48,092 nucleotides of DNA from Desulfonatronum sp. (GCA_011049455.1 DSBL01000049.1:1-48092); one strand, 5' to 3'. Positions 17,443 to 25,971 are shown, numbered from the stretch's first letter. Notes: generated by a model not told the origin, from the sequence alone. Made by a program: numbers and translations.

Positions 17443-18430
17443 ACAACACCCTGCTGCTGACGCCTTTTTTCAGGGCATCCCTGGCCATCTCGGCGCACTG
17501 GATCAGATTTATGTCTTTTTCCAGAAGGTAGAGGCAGGCCGCCAGATTCAAGGCTGTCATTTCAGCCACGGCCCGGCGGCCGCCCCCGGATAGAATGTCC
17601 TGCATCACGCCCACGGCATGGTCTTTGTCCCGGACGGTCACATCCTCGGGAGCATGCCGCGCAAAACCGAGCTTCTCCGGATTGATGGCCGTTTTCTCCA
17701 TGATGCCGTCCTTGACCAGATAGCAGCGAGCCGGGCCAAAAGTGGTCAGTTCGTCGAAGCCCCCGGCCCCGTGAACCACCAGGGCCCTTTCCACGCCGGT
17801 CAAGAGCAGGGCTTCGCCCATGATGAATAAATATTCAGGATGGCCTACGCCGATGAGTTGGTGGGTGGGACGGGCCGGGTTGAGCAAAGGTCCCATGAGG
17901 TTGAACAGGGTTCTGATGCCGAGTTCGCGGCGGACCGGCATGATGTGCTTGAAGGCCGGGTGATAGGCCGGGGCGAAGAGAAACACGAAATTGCGGCTCG
18001 CCAAGTTCTCGGCAACCTTCTCCGGCTCGATGTCCAAGGGGATGCCCAAGACCTCGAGCACGTCGGCGCTGCCACAGGACGAGGACACGGCCCGGTTGCC
18101 GTGCTTGACCACCTGATAGCCCATCTCGGCCAAAAACAGAGCCACGGCCGTGGAGCAGTTGAAGCTGTGGCTATTATCCCCTCCCGTGCCGCAGGTGTCG
18201 ATACGTGGTCCGGACAGTCCCGGGATTTGTCGGGCATGCTCCAATCCCGCCCGCACGCCCGCGGCCAGATCCGTGGAGTCCTCGCCTTTGACCCGCAGGC
18301 CCATGAGAAAGGCTCCGGCCTGGGAGGGGTCCAGTTGGCCCTCCAGCAAGGCGTTGAAAATCATGTCGGCTTGCACGTCGCTCAAAGTCTGCCTCTTGGC
18401 CAGGTGTTCCAAGATGTCGCTGATCTGCAT
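17435..18430 (-). CDS. trpD: Anthranilate phosphoribosyltransferase
   Basis: TrpD joins anthranilate and PRPP. The protein shows DTCGTGGDNSHSFNCSTAVALFLA (PRPP and Mg site), VKHGNRAVSSSCGSADVLEVLG, FLFAPAYHPAFKHIMPVRRELGIRT and FNLMGPLLNPARP, all typical. The open frame begins at 18448, but the ATG at 18430 has a textbook AAGGAG seven bases upstream and gives MQISDILEHLAKRQTL, matching family starts, so it was chosen. It is not fused to trpG. It begins 14 bases after the trpG stop and ends overlapping trpC. Confidence 0.96.
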   Translation of the reverse strand: MQISDILEHLAKRQTLSDVQADMIFNALLEGQLDPSQAGAFLMGLRVKGEDSTDLAAGVRAGLEHARQIPGLSGPRIDTCGTGGDNSHSFNCSTAVALFLAEMGYQVVKHGNRAVSSSCGSADVLEVLGIPLDIEPEKVAENLASRNFVFLFAPAYHPAFKHIMPVRRELGIRTLFNLMGPLLNPARPTHQLIGVGHPEYLFIMGEALLLTGVERALVVHGAGGFDELTTFGPARCYLVKDGIMEKTAINPEKLGFARHAPEDVTVRDKDHAVGVMQDILSGGGRRAVAEMTALNLAACLYLLEKDINLIQCAEMARDALKKGVSSRVLYA

Positions 18431-18444
18431 TTGTAAGCTCCTTC

Positions 18445-19035
18445 TCATGGTGTGGAAAACAATTTTTGGTGCATTTTAAGAAAATTGGCCAAAAGTTTTG
18501 GGCCGTCCGGGGTGAGCACGGATTCGGGATGAAACTGTACTCCCATCCAAGGGCGGTCCGTGTAGCGCAGGCCCATCACCTCGTCCTGCGCGGTCCAAGC
18601 CGTGCGCGTCAGCACACTTGACGCCTCTTGCGCAGCAACCAGCAAGGAGTGATAGCGGCCGCACTGCATGGGTCGAGGCAGACCTTCGAACAGACCGAAT
18701 CCTTCATGGTCCACGGCCGAGGTCTTGCCGTGCATGATCCGGGAAGCCACGTCCACCGAGGCCCCGGCAAAACGGCCCAGAATCTGATGTCCCAGGCAGA
18801 TGCCCAGTACCGGCACGCTGCTGGGCAACTTTTCCAGAAATTGCATGCACAATCCGGCGAATTCAGGCCGTCCCGGGCCGGGAGAGATGATCACGGCTTC
18901 CAAATTGTCGCCTCCCGCCAGATCCAACAGTTCGTGCCGGTCGTTGCGCAGCACTGTGGGGAACACTCCCAGGACCTGGAAGGCTTGGACCAGATTGAAG
19001 GTGAAAGAATCGTAATTATCGATAAGTAAAAACAT
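18445..19035 (-). CDS. trpG: Anthranilate synthase glutamine amidotransferase component
   Basis: A class I glutamine amidotransferase of 196 residues that supplies ammonia to TrpE. It has MFLLIDNYDSFTFNLVQ at the start, SPGPGRPEFAG, the nucleophile Cys80 in VLGICLGHQILG, and the His/Glu pair in VQFHPESVLT. The open frame extends to 19128, but only the ATG at 19035 gives a family-like N-terminus. It overlaps the end of trpE by 20 bases, so the two anthranilate synthase subunits are probably translationally coupled. It could also serve p-aminobenzoate synthesis, as in some bacteria, but the context argues for Trp. Confidence 0.95.
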   Translation of the reverse strand: MFLLIDNYDSFTFNLVQAFQVLGVFPTVLRNDRHELLDLAGGDNLEAVIISPGPGRPEFAGLCMQFLEKLPSSVPVLGICLGHQILGRFAGASVDVASRIMHGKTSAVDHEGFGLFEGLPRPMQCGRYHSLLVAAQEASSVLTRTAWTAQDEVMGLRYTDRPWMGVQFHPESVLTPDGPKLLANFLKMHQKLFSTP

Positions 19036-20440
19036 CACTGCCTCCCTGCTTGGTGAAGGCGTCCCTGAGGACCTTGGCCTTGTTGCGGCATTCGTTCCAT
19101 TCCTTGTCAGGTTCGGAATCCGCGACAATCCCGGCTCCGGCCTGGAAATGCACCTGGCCGTCGCGGACCCACAGGCTGCGAATGGTGATGCCCGTGTCCA
19201 GGTTCACCCGCTGCGGGCCGTCCGCCGCATTCAGGCCCAGCCAGCCGATGGCTCCGGCATAAGGTCCCCGAGGCAGGGGCTCGTGTCCGGCAATGATCTC
19301 CATGGCCCGAATCTTGGGCGCGCCGCTGACTGTTCCCGCGGGAAAGGTGGCCTGGAGCACGTCCAGGGCGTCCAGTCCCTCGGCCAATTGCGCCTGGACG
19401 TAGGAGGTCAGGTGCATGACATGGGAGAAGCGTTCCACCTGCATGAATTTATCGACTTTTACACTGCCGGGCGCGGCGATCCGGCCCAGGTCGTTGCGCC
19501 CCAAATCCACGAGCATCACGTGCTCGGCCCGCTCCTTGGGATCGGCCAGCAGTTCCCGGGCCAAAGCCCGGTCCTGCTCCTCGTTTTCTCCGCGCGGTCT
19601 GGTCCCGGCAATGGGCCGAGATTCCAGCAAACCGTCCTGGCAACGAACCATCAGTTCCGGTGATGACCCCAACAGAGTCAAACGAGGCAGGCGCATGAAA
19701 AACATATACGGCGAGGGATTGATCTGGCGCAGTCGGCGATAGAGCACGAAAGGCTCGCCGGAAAATGGGGCCTCGAAACGAGTGGAGAGCACGGTTTGGA
19801 TTGCTTCTCCAGTGCGGATCAATTCCTTGACGCGACCAACCTGTCTCATGAAATCTCCAGCTTGGGGCGTTTTTCTGATCTGACCCACCACCGGGGGATC
19901 GTCAGGCGAGGGCTTTTGCAGTTCCTCCACGCCGGTCCGGTCCGAGTCCAGGCTCAGGACGCAGCAGCGATGGTGCAGATGATCATACAAAGCCACTCGG
20001 GCCGGCAGCACCAGGCAGGCCTCGGTCTGGGTGGCGGGCAGACTGTTCACCAGCTTGGGCTCGAACAAGCCGGCCATGCCGTAGCCGAAATATCCGTAAA
20101 GGCCCCTGGTCAGGGCGGGAAGATCGGCAAACTCGTCCTTTGCCGTGATCCGCAAGGAGGACAGCACCCGGCGCAGGGCCGGAACGAATTCCTCGCTGTC
20201 CAGTTTTTCCAGGTTCTTCAAGCGCGCATCCTGGGTCTGAACCTCCATGCGTCCGTCCCGGCAATTCAATCGTAGCCGAAAGTCCCAGGCGATCAGACTG
20301 TAGCGGCCCAGACGGCCGTCCACTTCAGCGCTTTCCAGGAGGATGCCCTGGCGTTTGCCCACCAGCCCGAGAAACAGGCTGATGGGCGTCTGCACGTCCG
20401 CGGCCAGCCATTGGCCGTGCTGGGTCAGGTCGATGTGCAT
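19016..20440 (-). CDS. trpE: Anthranilate synthase component I
   Basis: A chorismate-using enzyme of about 474 residues and the first committed step to Trp. The LLES motif (residues 34-37, GILLESAEVDGR) is the tryptophan feedback site of TrpE, so the enzyme is expected to be allosterically inhibited. The catalytic domain shows PSPYMFFMRLP, SPELMVRCQDGLLESRPIAGTRPRG, ELLADPKERAEHVMLVDLGRNDLGRI and the C-terminal FPAGTVSGAPKIRAMEII. The ATG at 20440 is preceded by AAGGAG at ideal spacing and was preferred to an upstream in-frame start at 20563, which falls in the terminator. It begins 153 bases after tyrA, in a gap that holds an intrinsic terminator. Confidence 0.96.
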   Translation of the reverse strand: MHIDLTQHGQWLAADVQTPISLFLGLVGKRQGILLESAEVDGRLGRYSLIAWDFRLRLNCRDGRMEVQTQDARLKNLEKLDSEEFVPALRRVLSSLRITAKDEFADLPALTRGLYGYFGYGMAGLFEPKLVNSLPATQTEACLVLPARVALYDHLHHRCCVLSLDSDRTGVEELQKPSPDDPPVVGQIRKTPQAGDFMRQVGRVKELIRTGEAIQTVLSTRFEAPFSGEPFVLYRRLRQINPSPYMFFMRLPRLTLLGSSPELMVRCQDGLLESRPIAGTRPRGENEEQDRALARELLADPKERAEHVMLVDLGRNDLGRIAAPGSVKVDKFMQVERFSHVMHLTSYVQAQLAEGLDALDVLQATFPAGTVSGAPKIRAMEIIAGHEPLPRGPYAGAIGWLGLNAADGPQRVNLDTGITIRSLWVRDGQVHFQAGAGIVADSEPDKEWNECRNKAKVLRDAFTKQGGSDVFTYR

Positions 20441-20531
20441 GGTGTGCTCCTTGAGAATGGTTTCATGATTTCCGAAGTATTGAGGTTTATCCTTCCCATC
20501 CGGCGCATTTTTTTCATTTTTCTGAAGGCAC

Positions 20532-20560
20532 AAAAAAACCGCCTTCCCGGGGGAAAGCGG
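20532..20560 (-). terminator. Intrinsic terminator/attenuator between tyrA and trpE
   Basis: Read on the minus strand, CCGCTTTCCC and GGGAAGGCGG form a GC-rich stem (one G-U pair, short loop) followed at once by seven T (20538-20532). It lies 33 bases after the tyrA stop and 91 bases before the trpE start, inside the operon. The seven-T run makes it a strong candidate for factor-independent termination. Confidence 0.85.
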
Positions 20561-20641
20561 CATCGATATTGTGGTTGCACTGGTGCGTTCACATCATGGG
20601 CCGGTTGTCCCCCTGATCTGTTTGTCGCGCCACCACCAGCC
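20539..20641 (-). promoter_or_regulatory. Candidate trp attenuator using the tyrA C-terminal Trp codons
   Basis: Three consecutive TGG codons (20638-20630) encode Trp near the end of tyrA, eleven codons before its TGA (20594-20596). Downstream comes the terminator at 20532-20560. A competing helix can be drawn: GGGGGA in the tyrA tail pairs with TCCCCC in the terminator stem-loop, and GGC near the stop pairs with GCC. A ribosome stalled at the Trp codons would leave GGGGGA free; one at the stop codon would cover it. The Trp codons and the hairpin are seen; the mechanism is inferred. Confidence 0.55.
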
Positions 20642-21385
20642 GGCGCGCTGGGCCAGTACGTCCATGTCGCCGCCCGCGGCCAGATTGAGATGGGAGCGGA
20701 ACAGACGTACCGCGTCCTGGCTGTAGGGATTGGCCTCGAACAGATCCGTGAACATGGTCGCGTCTTCGGTAAGCATTTTTCTGGCCGCTTCCAGTCGCCG
20801 GGAAAACGAGGGGGTCAGGAAGGATTCCAAACTTTCGTCCTCGGCCAGTGCGGAGAGATAGGCGCAGGTGGTCACGAAATTAAGTCCCTGCACTGCGGCC
20901 ATGGCCCGGTCATGGGTTTCGGCAGTGGACAAAAACGGCGCAAAACCCAGTTTGGTCAGGAGGTCCAGAATTGCGTTCAGGGCCTGTTCCCCGCGGCCCG
21001 GGGTCACGGCCACCCGCGCGACCTGATTCGGCTCGGGCCCAAACAAAGGGTGGGTCCCCACCACGGAACCAGCGTGGTATCTGAGCATTACGGCCATGGG
21101 CAAAACCTTCACGGAACAGATGTCCATGAGGACGGTTTCAGGCGAAAGGTGCGCGGCGCAGCGGGCCAGAACATCCTCCAGAACAGGGGCCGGCACGGCC
21201 AGCAGCACCAGGTCCTGGTTCGGCAAAACCTCGGCCAGACGCTGTTTTTCAAGCGGTTGATCCAGGCCGGCCACCTGCCGCCCGGTCGCTTGCAGCCGGG
21301 AGACAAACAAGCCGCCCATGCGGCCGCGTGAGCCGATCACGCAGCAGCGTCGCAAGGTGGGGATGGTTTTTAGTGGATCATCCAT
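20594..21385 (-). CDS. tyrA: Prephenate dehydrogenase
   Basis: A 263-residue NAD(P)-dependent dehydrogenase that converts prephenate to 4-hydroxyphenylpyruvate in Tyr synthesis. The Rossmann motif is degenerate (CCVIGSRGRMGGLFVSRL). LVLLAVPAPVLEDVL, SVKVLPMAVM and GTHPLFGPE are typical TyrA. No chorismate mutase or ACT domain is fused; the mutase resides on PheA. The C-terminus AGWWWRDKQIRGTTGP is unusual in holding three Trp in a row close to the stop, recalling trp leader peptides. The trpE terminator follows, so this tail may double as a regulatory leader. The upstream gap to aroA carries a GATNNN hexamer tract. Confidence 0.92.
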   Translation of the reverse strand: MDDPLKTIPTLRRCCVIGSRGRMGGLFVSRLQATGRQVAGLDQPLEKQRLAEVLPNQDLVLLAVPAPVLEDVLARCAAHLSPETVLMDICSVKVLPMAVMLRYHAGSVVGTHPLFGPEPNQVARVAVTPGRGEQALNAILDLLTKLGFAPFLSTAETHDRAMAAVQGLNFVTTCAYLSALAEDESLESFLTPSFSRRLEAARKMLTEDATMFTDLFEANPYSQDAVRLFRSHLNLAAGGDMDVLAQRAGWWWRDKQIRGTTGP

Positions 21386-21451
21386 AATGTCGCTGGCCGC
21401 ATGGTATTATTATTTGCAGTCCACATGGCGCCTTCTGTTGGTTGTTGTCGG

Positions 21452-21525
21452 GATCGCTTTCGATGGGATATTGTGATTCATTCGATTCCGGCTCTGATTT
21501 CGATTTTGATAGCGATTGCGATTTG
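21452..21525 (+). repeat. Degenerate GATNNN hexamer tract between aroA and tyrA
   Basis: On the plus strand GAT recurs every six bases at 21484, 21496, 21502, 21508, 21514 and 21520, with looser GAT copies from 21452. The tract lies wholly in the gap 21386-21544, with no recognisable gene. It resembles the tracts at 15713 and 23003 in unit and orientation. Confidence 0.6.
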
Positions 21526-21544
21526 CTGGAGATATTGCCCGGCT

Positions 21545-22885
21545 TCACGCTAGTGCATTCTTCAACCTCTCCCAGCGCGCCCAGAATTCCGGGAACGACT
21601 TGGCCACGCACCCGGGCTGGTCCAGTTCCACGCCGATTCCGCCCAACTCCAAAAGCGACAGACTCATGGCCAGACGGTGGTCGCCATAGGTCGTGAAGCT
21701 CAAACGCTTTCCCCTGGGTAGCGGCGCGGGCTTAATGACCAGCCCGTCGTCCAGGCTCGTGATTATTGCACCGATGCGCCCCAATTCCGTGGCCACGGCT
21801 TCCAGGCGGTCGCTTTCTTTGATCCGCAAATGGCCCACGTTGCGGATGGTGGTCGTCCCCCTGGCCTGGACCGCCACCGCGGCCACCGTAGGCACCAGGT
21901 CGGGGCAGTGGCCCATGTCCAGATTTACACTGCGCAGATGTCCCCCGGAGATCATGATCGTGTCTTTCTGCCATTGCACTGTTGCGCCCATGCTCTGAAG
22001 GATGCCCGCTATGGCCTGGTCGCCTTGCAACGAATCCCGGCGCAGGCCGGACACAGCCACGGGGATCCTGCCCAATGCCCCGGCGGCCAGAAAATACGAA
22101 GCGTTGCTCCAGTCCCCTTCCACTATCGCAGTCCGGGGTTGATAGGCGCCTGGCCGGACAACGATTTGCAGCCTGCCCGGGACAACCTCGCCCGGAGCGC
22201 GCCAGGACACGTCACCCCAGCCGGTTTCGTCCAAAATTTGAACCCGAAAAGCGATGCCGAAATCCTCCATGACCTGTAGGGTCAGGCCCACGTATGGCCA
22301 AGAGACCACCTTGCGGCCGGTAATGGTTACGATCAGGGGCGTGCGAGCCTGGGGCGCGGCCAAAAGCAGACCGGACAGATACTGGCTGGATTCATCCAGA
22401 TCAATGGTCGTCTCTCCGCCGGACAATCCGGCAGCCTGCAACAGCAGGGGAGGGCAGCCGGTCTGCTCGAGATAGGAGATCCTGGCGCCCTGTCCGTGCA
22501 GCGCGTTTACCAGACTGGCTATGGGCCGGGAGTGCATCTTTCCCCGCCCCTGGATCCGGAAGAGGCCTTGTCCCGAGGCCAGGATCGCCGTGAGCAGGCG
22601 GCAGGTGGTGCCGGACTCGCCCACGTCCATGAGCATGGGGTCCGCGCTCGCCGGGCCGCCCTGCGGGCCATTAGGCATGCCGGACACCGCGTATGCACCG
22701 GGGCCATCACGGCGGATCACGGCCGAGGCCCGGCCCAGGATATCTATGGTCCGTTCCAAATCCTCGCTTTCCAAAATATTGGTCAGCCGAGACGTGCCCC
22801 GGGCCAGGGCCGCGGCAATCATCGCGCGGTGGGACAAAGACTTGGAGGCCGGAGCCTGGATGGTGACTGCGGATGCAATGGGCAT
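21545..22885 (-). CDS. aroA: 3-phosphoshikimate 1-carboxyvinyltransferase (EPSP synthase)
   Basis: EPSP synthase (446 residues) joins PEP to shikimate 3-phosphate. The N-terminal substrate site APASKSLSHRAMIAAALARG, MDVGESGTTCRLLTAILA, the SSQYLSGLLLAAP region, GDWSNASYFLAAGALG and the C-terminal LRIKESDRLEAVATEL plus TYGDHRLAMSLSLL are all present, so the enzyme should be active. The first ATG at 22885 gives a canonical start, with a weak purine-rich stretch upstream. It lies between pheA and tyrA, each gap being about 150 bases and carrying a hexamer tract. Confidence 0.96.
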   Translation of the reverse strand: MPIASAVTIQAPASKSLSHRAMIAAALARGTSRLTNILESEDLERTIDILGRASAVIRRDGPGAYAVSGMPNGPQGGPASADPMLMDVGESGTTCRLLTAILASGQGLFRIQGRGKMHSRPIASLVNALHGQGARISYLEQTGCPPLLLQAAGLSGGETTIDLDESSQYLSGLLLAAPQARTPLIVTITGRKVVSWPYVGLTLQVMEDFGIAFRVQILDETGWGDVSWRAPGEVVPGRLQIVVRPGAYQPRTAIVEGDWSNASYFLAAGALGRIPVAVSGLRRDSLQGDQAIAGILQSMGATVQWQKDTIMISGGHLRSVNLDMGHCPDLVPTVAAVAVQARGTTTIRNVGHLRIKESDRLEAVATELGRIGAIITSLDDGLVIKPAPLPRGKRLSFTTYGDHRLAMSLSLLELGGIGVELDQPGCVAKSFPEFWARWERLKNALA

Positions 22886-23002
22886 GATTCTCAGCTCTCG
22901 CGGGATGCAATCATTGCTTGGATGATTTCAGTTGGCCTGGCTGTTGTTTCGGGTTCGGCATCAGGACCGTTTTTGCTTCATCAAGGCCTGTGCTGGGGTA
23001 CC

Positions 23003-23032
23003 GATACCGATTTCTATTTCGACCTCGATTCA
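23003..23032 (+). repeat. Degenerate GATNNN hexamer tract at the end of pheA
   Basis: On the plus strand the units GATACC, GATTTC, TATTTC, GACCTC and GATTCA follow in strict six-base register from 23003, running into the pheA stop codon (23030-23032). The rest of the gap to aroA (22886-23002) shows nothing recognisable. Confidence 0.5.
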
Positions 23033-24187
23033 TGGCCGATGTCCGTCTCCATCGGCAAAAGGATCCCGGGATACATCCAGGTAGGGCCCCGAGGGATAGC
23101 TGCCCAGGATGCGCAGGGTATGGCAGTTGTTGCGCAGATCGGTCAGCACCCGTTGGTATTCCTGGCGGCTGACGTCGCACTCCAGGTCCACGAAAAACAC
23201 ATATTTCCACTTTTCTCCGCGCAACGGGCGGGATTCAAGTTTTTTCAGGTTGATGCCTTCCCGGGCCAGCAGATTCAGCACTTGAGCCAGAGCACCGGGT
23301 TTGTCCGGCAGGGTCAAGAGCATGGAGGTCTTGTCCCGGTTGCCTGCGTCAGCGGGTTGCGCGCCGATGATCAAAAAGCGGGTCCAGTTGTCCGGTTGGT
23401 CTTCGATGCGCCGGGCCAGGACGGTCAGTCCGAGCATGTGGGCCACGCGCACGTGGCCGATGGCCGCTGCGTTCAGTTCCTCCAAAACCCGGCGGGCAGC
23501 CGCGGCCGTGCTTTCCGCGGGAATGACTCTGGCTGCGGGCAGGTTCGCCCGCAGCCAGGACGAACACTGATCCAGGGCCTGGGGATGAGAGTAGACCCGC
23601 TTAATGTCGGCGATCTGTCCGTTCACGGCCAGCAGGGCGTGGCTGATCTTGCAATAGATTTCCGCTTGTACGTGGACCTCGAACTGCAGGAACAGGTCCA
23701 GGCTTTGGCCCACGGTGCCCTGCAGTGAATTTTCCAGGGGGATCACCCCGAGTTCGGCTTCCTGGCTTGCCACGGCGGCAAAGACCTCGTGCAGGCTGTT
23801 TTTCGGCTGAAAATTTCCACTCTGCCCCAGATACTCCAATCCTGCAAAATGGGAAAATGTACCCTCGGGACCGAGATAAACAATGGTTTGCGGCCGCTGC
23901 AGACGGCGCGAGGAGGAGAGAATCTCGCGATAAATATTGCGAAGATGATCTTCGGGCAGGGGGCCTTGATTGGCTTCAGCCAAACGGGCCAGGACTTCCT
24001 TTTCCCGAAAAGGTTTGAAAACCATGTCCTGCTGATTTTGCTTCAGCCGCCCGACTTCCAGGCTCAGGCCGGCACGGCGGTTTAGGAGAGCCAGCAATTT
24101 CTGGTCAGTGGCGTCGATGTCCTCACGGATTTTTGAAAGCTGTTTTTTGTTTTCCTGAGTTGGATCGCGCTGCGGTAGGGTGCTCAT
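23030..24187 (-). CDS. pheA: Bifunctional chorismate mutase / prephenate dehydratase
   Basis: This P-protein of 385 residues makes prephenate and then phenylpyruvate. Domains in order are: AroQ chorismate mutase (residues ~15-100, IREDIDATDQKLLALLNRRAGL); prephenate dehydratase (~105-285, YLGPEGTFSHFAG, GVIPLENSLQGTVGQSLDLF); and an ACT domain (~300-375, DKPGALAQVLNLLAREGINLKK followed by LESRP), which in the family binds Phe for feedback inhibition. The start overlaps the stop of DHQ synthase II in ATGA (24184-24187), implying coupling. The 3' end runs into a hexamer tract. Confidence 0.95.
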   Translation of the reverse strand: MSTLPQRDPTQENKKQLSKIREDIDATDQKLLALLNRRAGLSLEVGRLKQNQQDMVFKPFREKEVLARLAEANQGPLPEDHLRNIYREILSSSRRLQRPQTIVYLGPEGTFSHFAGLEYLGQSGNFQPKNSLHEVFAAVASQEAELGVIPLENSLQGTVGQSLDLFLQFEVHVQAEIYCKISHALLAVNGQIADIKRVYSHPQALDQCSSWLRANLPAARVIPAESTAAAARRVLEELNAAAIGHVRVAHMLGLTVLARRIEDQPDNWTRFLIIGAQPADAGNRDKTSMLLTLPDKPGALAQVLNLLAREGINLKKLESRPLRGEKWKYVFFVDLECDVSRQEYQRVLTDLRNNCHTLRILGSYPSGPYLDVSRDPFADGDGHRP

Positions 24188-25155
24188 GTCTCGCTAATCT
24201 CCTCGCTGATGGCCATGCCGAAATGCCGTCCGGCAGTATCCAGACGACAGAGCACTTGGTCACCGGGAGCCAGGGCGACCACGCTCACGGGGCTGCCGTC
24301 AGGACGCACCAGGCGGATGGTTTCCGCGTTCTGCAGGAAAATGGTTCCGCGTTTTTCTTTGCAAGCTGCTGTGATCAAGACCAGGGGTCTGATTTCCACC
24401 TTGCTTCGGCCGACCACGACCAGGGAGGCTTGACCCTGGGCATCCACGATTAAAACCTCCCTGCCGGCCTGGATTTCGCCGAGGTAGGAGGTGCGGTTGC
24501 CGGGCAGCAGGGCATAGGCATGCACGGCGCCGGCATTGATCCGGAAGGGCCGGGCCGCAACATAGGCGTTTTCCTCGGTTTCCGCGTGCACCAGGAAGGT
24601 GAAGGAGCTGGAATTGCCCACGAGCATGCCCTGACCGGTTTTAAGCAGGGAGCAGGTGTCCACGCAGACCCGGTGGCCAAGACCCACGGGCGTTATCTCC
24701 TCGATGATCGCCGTGTCCAGGTCCAGACGGCCTTCGGAGAGCTTCAGCGCGGCCACGATGGACCTCAGCTCTACCGCGGCCTCGGGCAGGACCACCACGA
24801 AGTCCACGCCGCGTTCAAGGATGCCCGCAGCCAGCCGGGCCTGTTCCAGGGAGGAGACCTCCACACCCAAACCCTGGGCCTGGGCCAGGATGTTCTCCAC
24901 CGGGATGATCTCCCAGCCCCGGGTCAGCGCGACGGTTTTTCCGGCGCGCAGGCTGTGCACGGCTTCTTCTTCGTCCGCCTTAGACTGCAGAGTGATGGTT
25001 GTGAGCTCATCCTCGGCCAGGACTCGCACGCGGCCAAGGGACGCGATGTCCTTGATCCGGTCCGGAGACGAGATCAGGACGTCCACCCCGGATTCCAGGG
25101 CCAGGGTGACCAGATGCTTGTCAAAGGGCACGGATTTCAACCAGACTTGGGTCAT
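24184..25155 (-). CDS. 3-dehydroquinate synthase II (archaeal type)
   Basis: A 323-residue protein of the DHQ synthase II family (MJ1249 type), unrelated to classical AroB. In the archaeal route it oxidatively deaminates and cyclises ADH to 3-dehydroquinate with NAD. Family stretches include KSVPFDKHLVTLALESGVD, GHRVCVDTCSLLKTGQGMLVGNSSSFTFLVHAE, RPFRINAGAVHAYALLPGNRTSYLGEI and the C-terminal LAPGDQVLCRLDTAGRHFGM. It follows ADH synthase after only 12 bases and overlaps pheA. With ADH synthase it replaces DAHP synthase plus AroB, as known for Desulfovibrio-type bacteria. Confidence 0.92.
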   Translation of the reverse strand: MTQVWLKSVPFDKHLVTLALESGVDVLISSPDRIKDIASLGRVRVLAEDELTTITLQSKADEEEAVHSLRAGKTVALTRGWEIIPVENILAQAQGLGVEVSSLEQARLAAGILERGVDFVVVLPEAAVELRSIVAALKLSEGRLDLDTAIIEEITPVGLGHRVCVDTCSLLKTGQGMLVGNSSSFTFLVHAETEENAYVAARPFRINAGAVHAYALLPGNRTSYLGEIQAGREVLIVDAQGQASLVVVGRSKVEIRPLVLITAACKEKRGTIFLQNAETIRLVRPDGSPVSVVALAPGDQVLCRLDTAGRHFGMAISEEISET

Positions 25156-25167
25156 GACGGATTCCTT

Positions 25168-25971
25168 TTATTGAAGTAATTCCATGGCCTGGGAAACATC
25201 CCAGTCATCATGCACAATGCCATGCAGGGCCTGGACCAGGCGCGAAGGCTGATCCGCCTGGAAAATGTTTCGGCCGATGGACAGTCCCGCACCGCCGGCC
25301 TGCAGACTGTCGTAAACCATGACCAGCAGGTCCAGGGCGCTCTCCAGCTTGGGGCCGCCGGCAATGACCACGGGCACGCAGCATCCGTCCACGACCGGGC
25401 GGAAGGTTTCCACACTCCCGGTATAGGGCACCTTGACCACGTCCGCTCCCAGTTCAACGCCCACTCGGGCGCAATGGGCGATCACGTCCGGATCGTATTC
25501 ATTCTTGATTTTCGGGCCACGGGCATAAACCATGGCCAGCACGGGCATGCCCCAGTCCATAGCCGTGGTGGTCATTTGGCCCATCTGCTCCAGCATGTGC
25601 CGTTCGGTTTCGTCGCCCAGGTTGACGTGCAGGCTGACCGCGTCCGCTCCCAGTTTGATGGCGTCCTCCACCGTGCCTACCAGGGTTTTGGCATTGGGAA
25701 AAGGGGACAGGGACGTGCTGGCGGAGAGATGCACGATCAAGCCGATGTCCGCGCCCTTGCCGCGATGGGAGCAGCGCACCAGCCCTTTGTGCAGGATGAT
25801 GGCGTTGGCACCGCCCTCGGCCACGTCGTTGATGGTCGATCGCATATCCACCAGCCCGGAGATAGGCCCGACGCTTACCCCGTGGTCCATGGGCACGATG
25901 ATGGTTCGCCCGGTATTGCGGTTGAAAATCCTCTCCAGTCGTACTGCCTTGCCCAAGTGCATGTATTGCAT
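25168..25971 (-). CDS. 2-amino-3,7-dideoxy-D-threo-hept-6-ulosonate (ADH) synthase
   Basis: A class I aldolase-like TIM barrel of about 267 residues, of the MJ0400 type. It condenses a 6-deoxy-5-ketofructose phosphate fragment with aspartate semialdehyde at the start of the alternative shikimate route. Motifs are [43 protein letters not shown], the Schiff-base Lys in [12 protein letters not shown], and [11 protein letters not shown]. It is the first enzyme gene of the operon. The GGGGAGGA upstream sits about seven bases before the ATG at 25971; ATGs at 25977 and 25962 are alternatives. The open frame extends to 26151, but that part overlaps the terminator and is leader RNA. A lone fructose-bisphosphate aldolase role is less likely given the DHQ synthase II neighbour. 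Confidence 0.9.
   Translation of the reverse strand: MQYMHLGKAVRLERIFNRNTGRTIIVPMDHGVSVGPISGLVDMRSTINDVAEGGANAIILHKGLVRCSHRGKGADIGLIVHLSASTSLSPFPNAKTLVGTVEDAIKLGADAVSLHVNLGDETERHMLEQMGQMTTTAMDWGMPVLAMVYARGPKIKNEYDPDVIAHCARVGVELGADVVKVPYTGSVETFRPVVDGCCVPVVIAGGPKLESALDLLVMVYDSLQAGGAGLSIGRNIFQADQPSRLVQALHGIVHDDWDVSQAMELLQ

Noticed and set aside
21378-21611. Ser/Lys-rich 77-residue ORF between aroA and tyrA
   Set aside because: Its Ser/Lys/Glu-rich core is simply the translation of the GATNNN hexamer tract, and it overlaps both genes.
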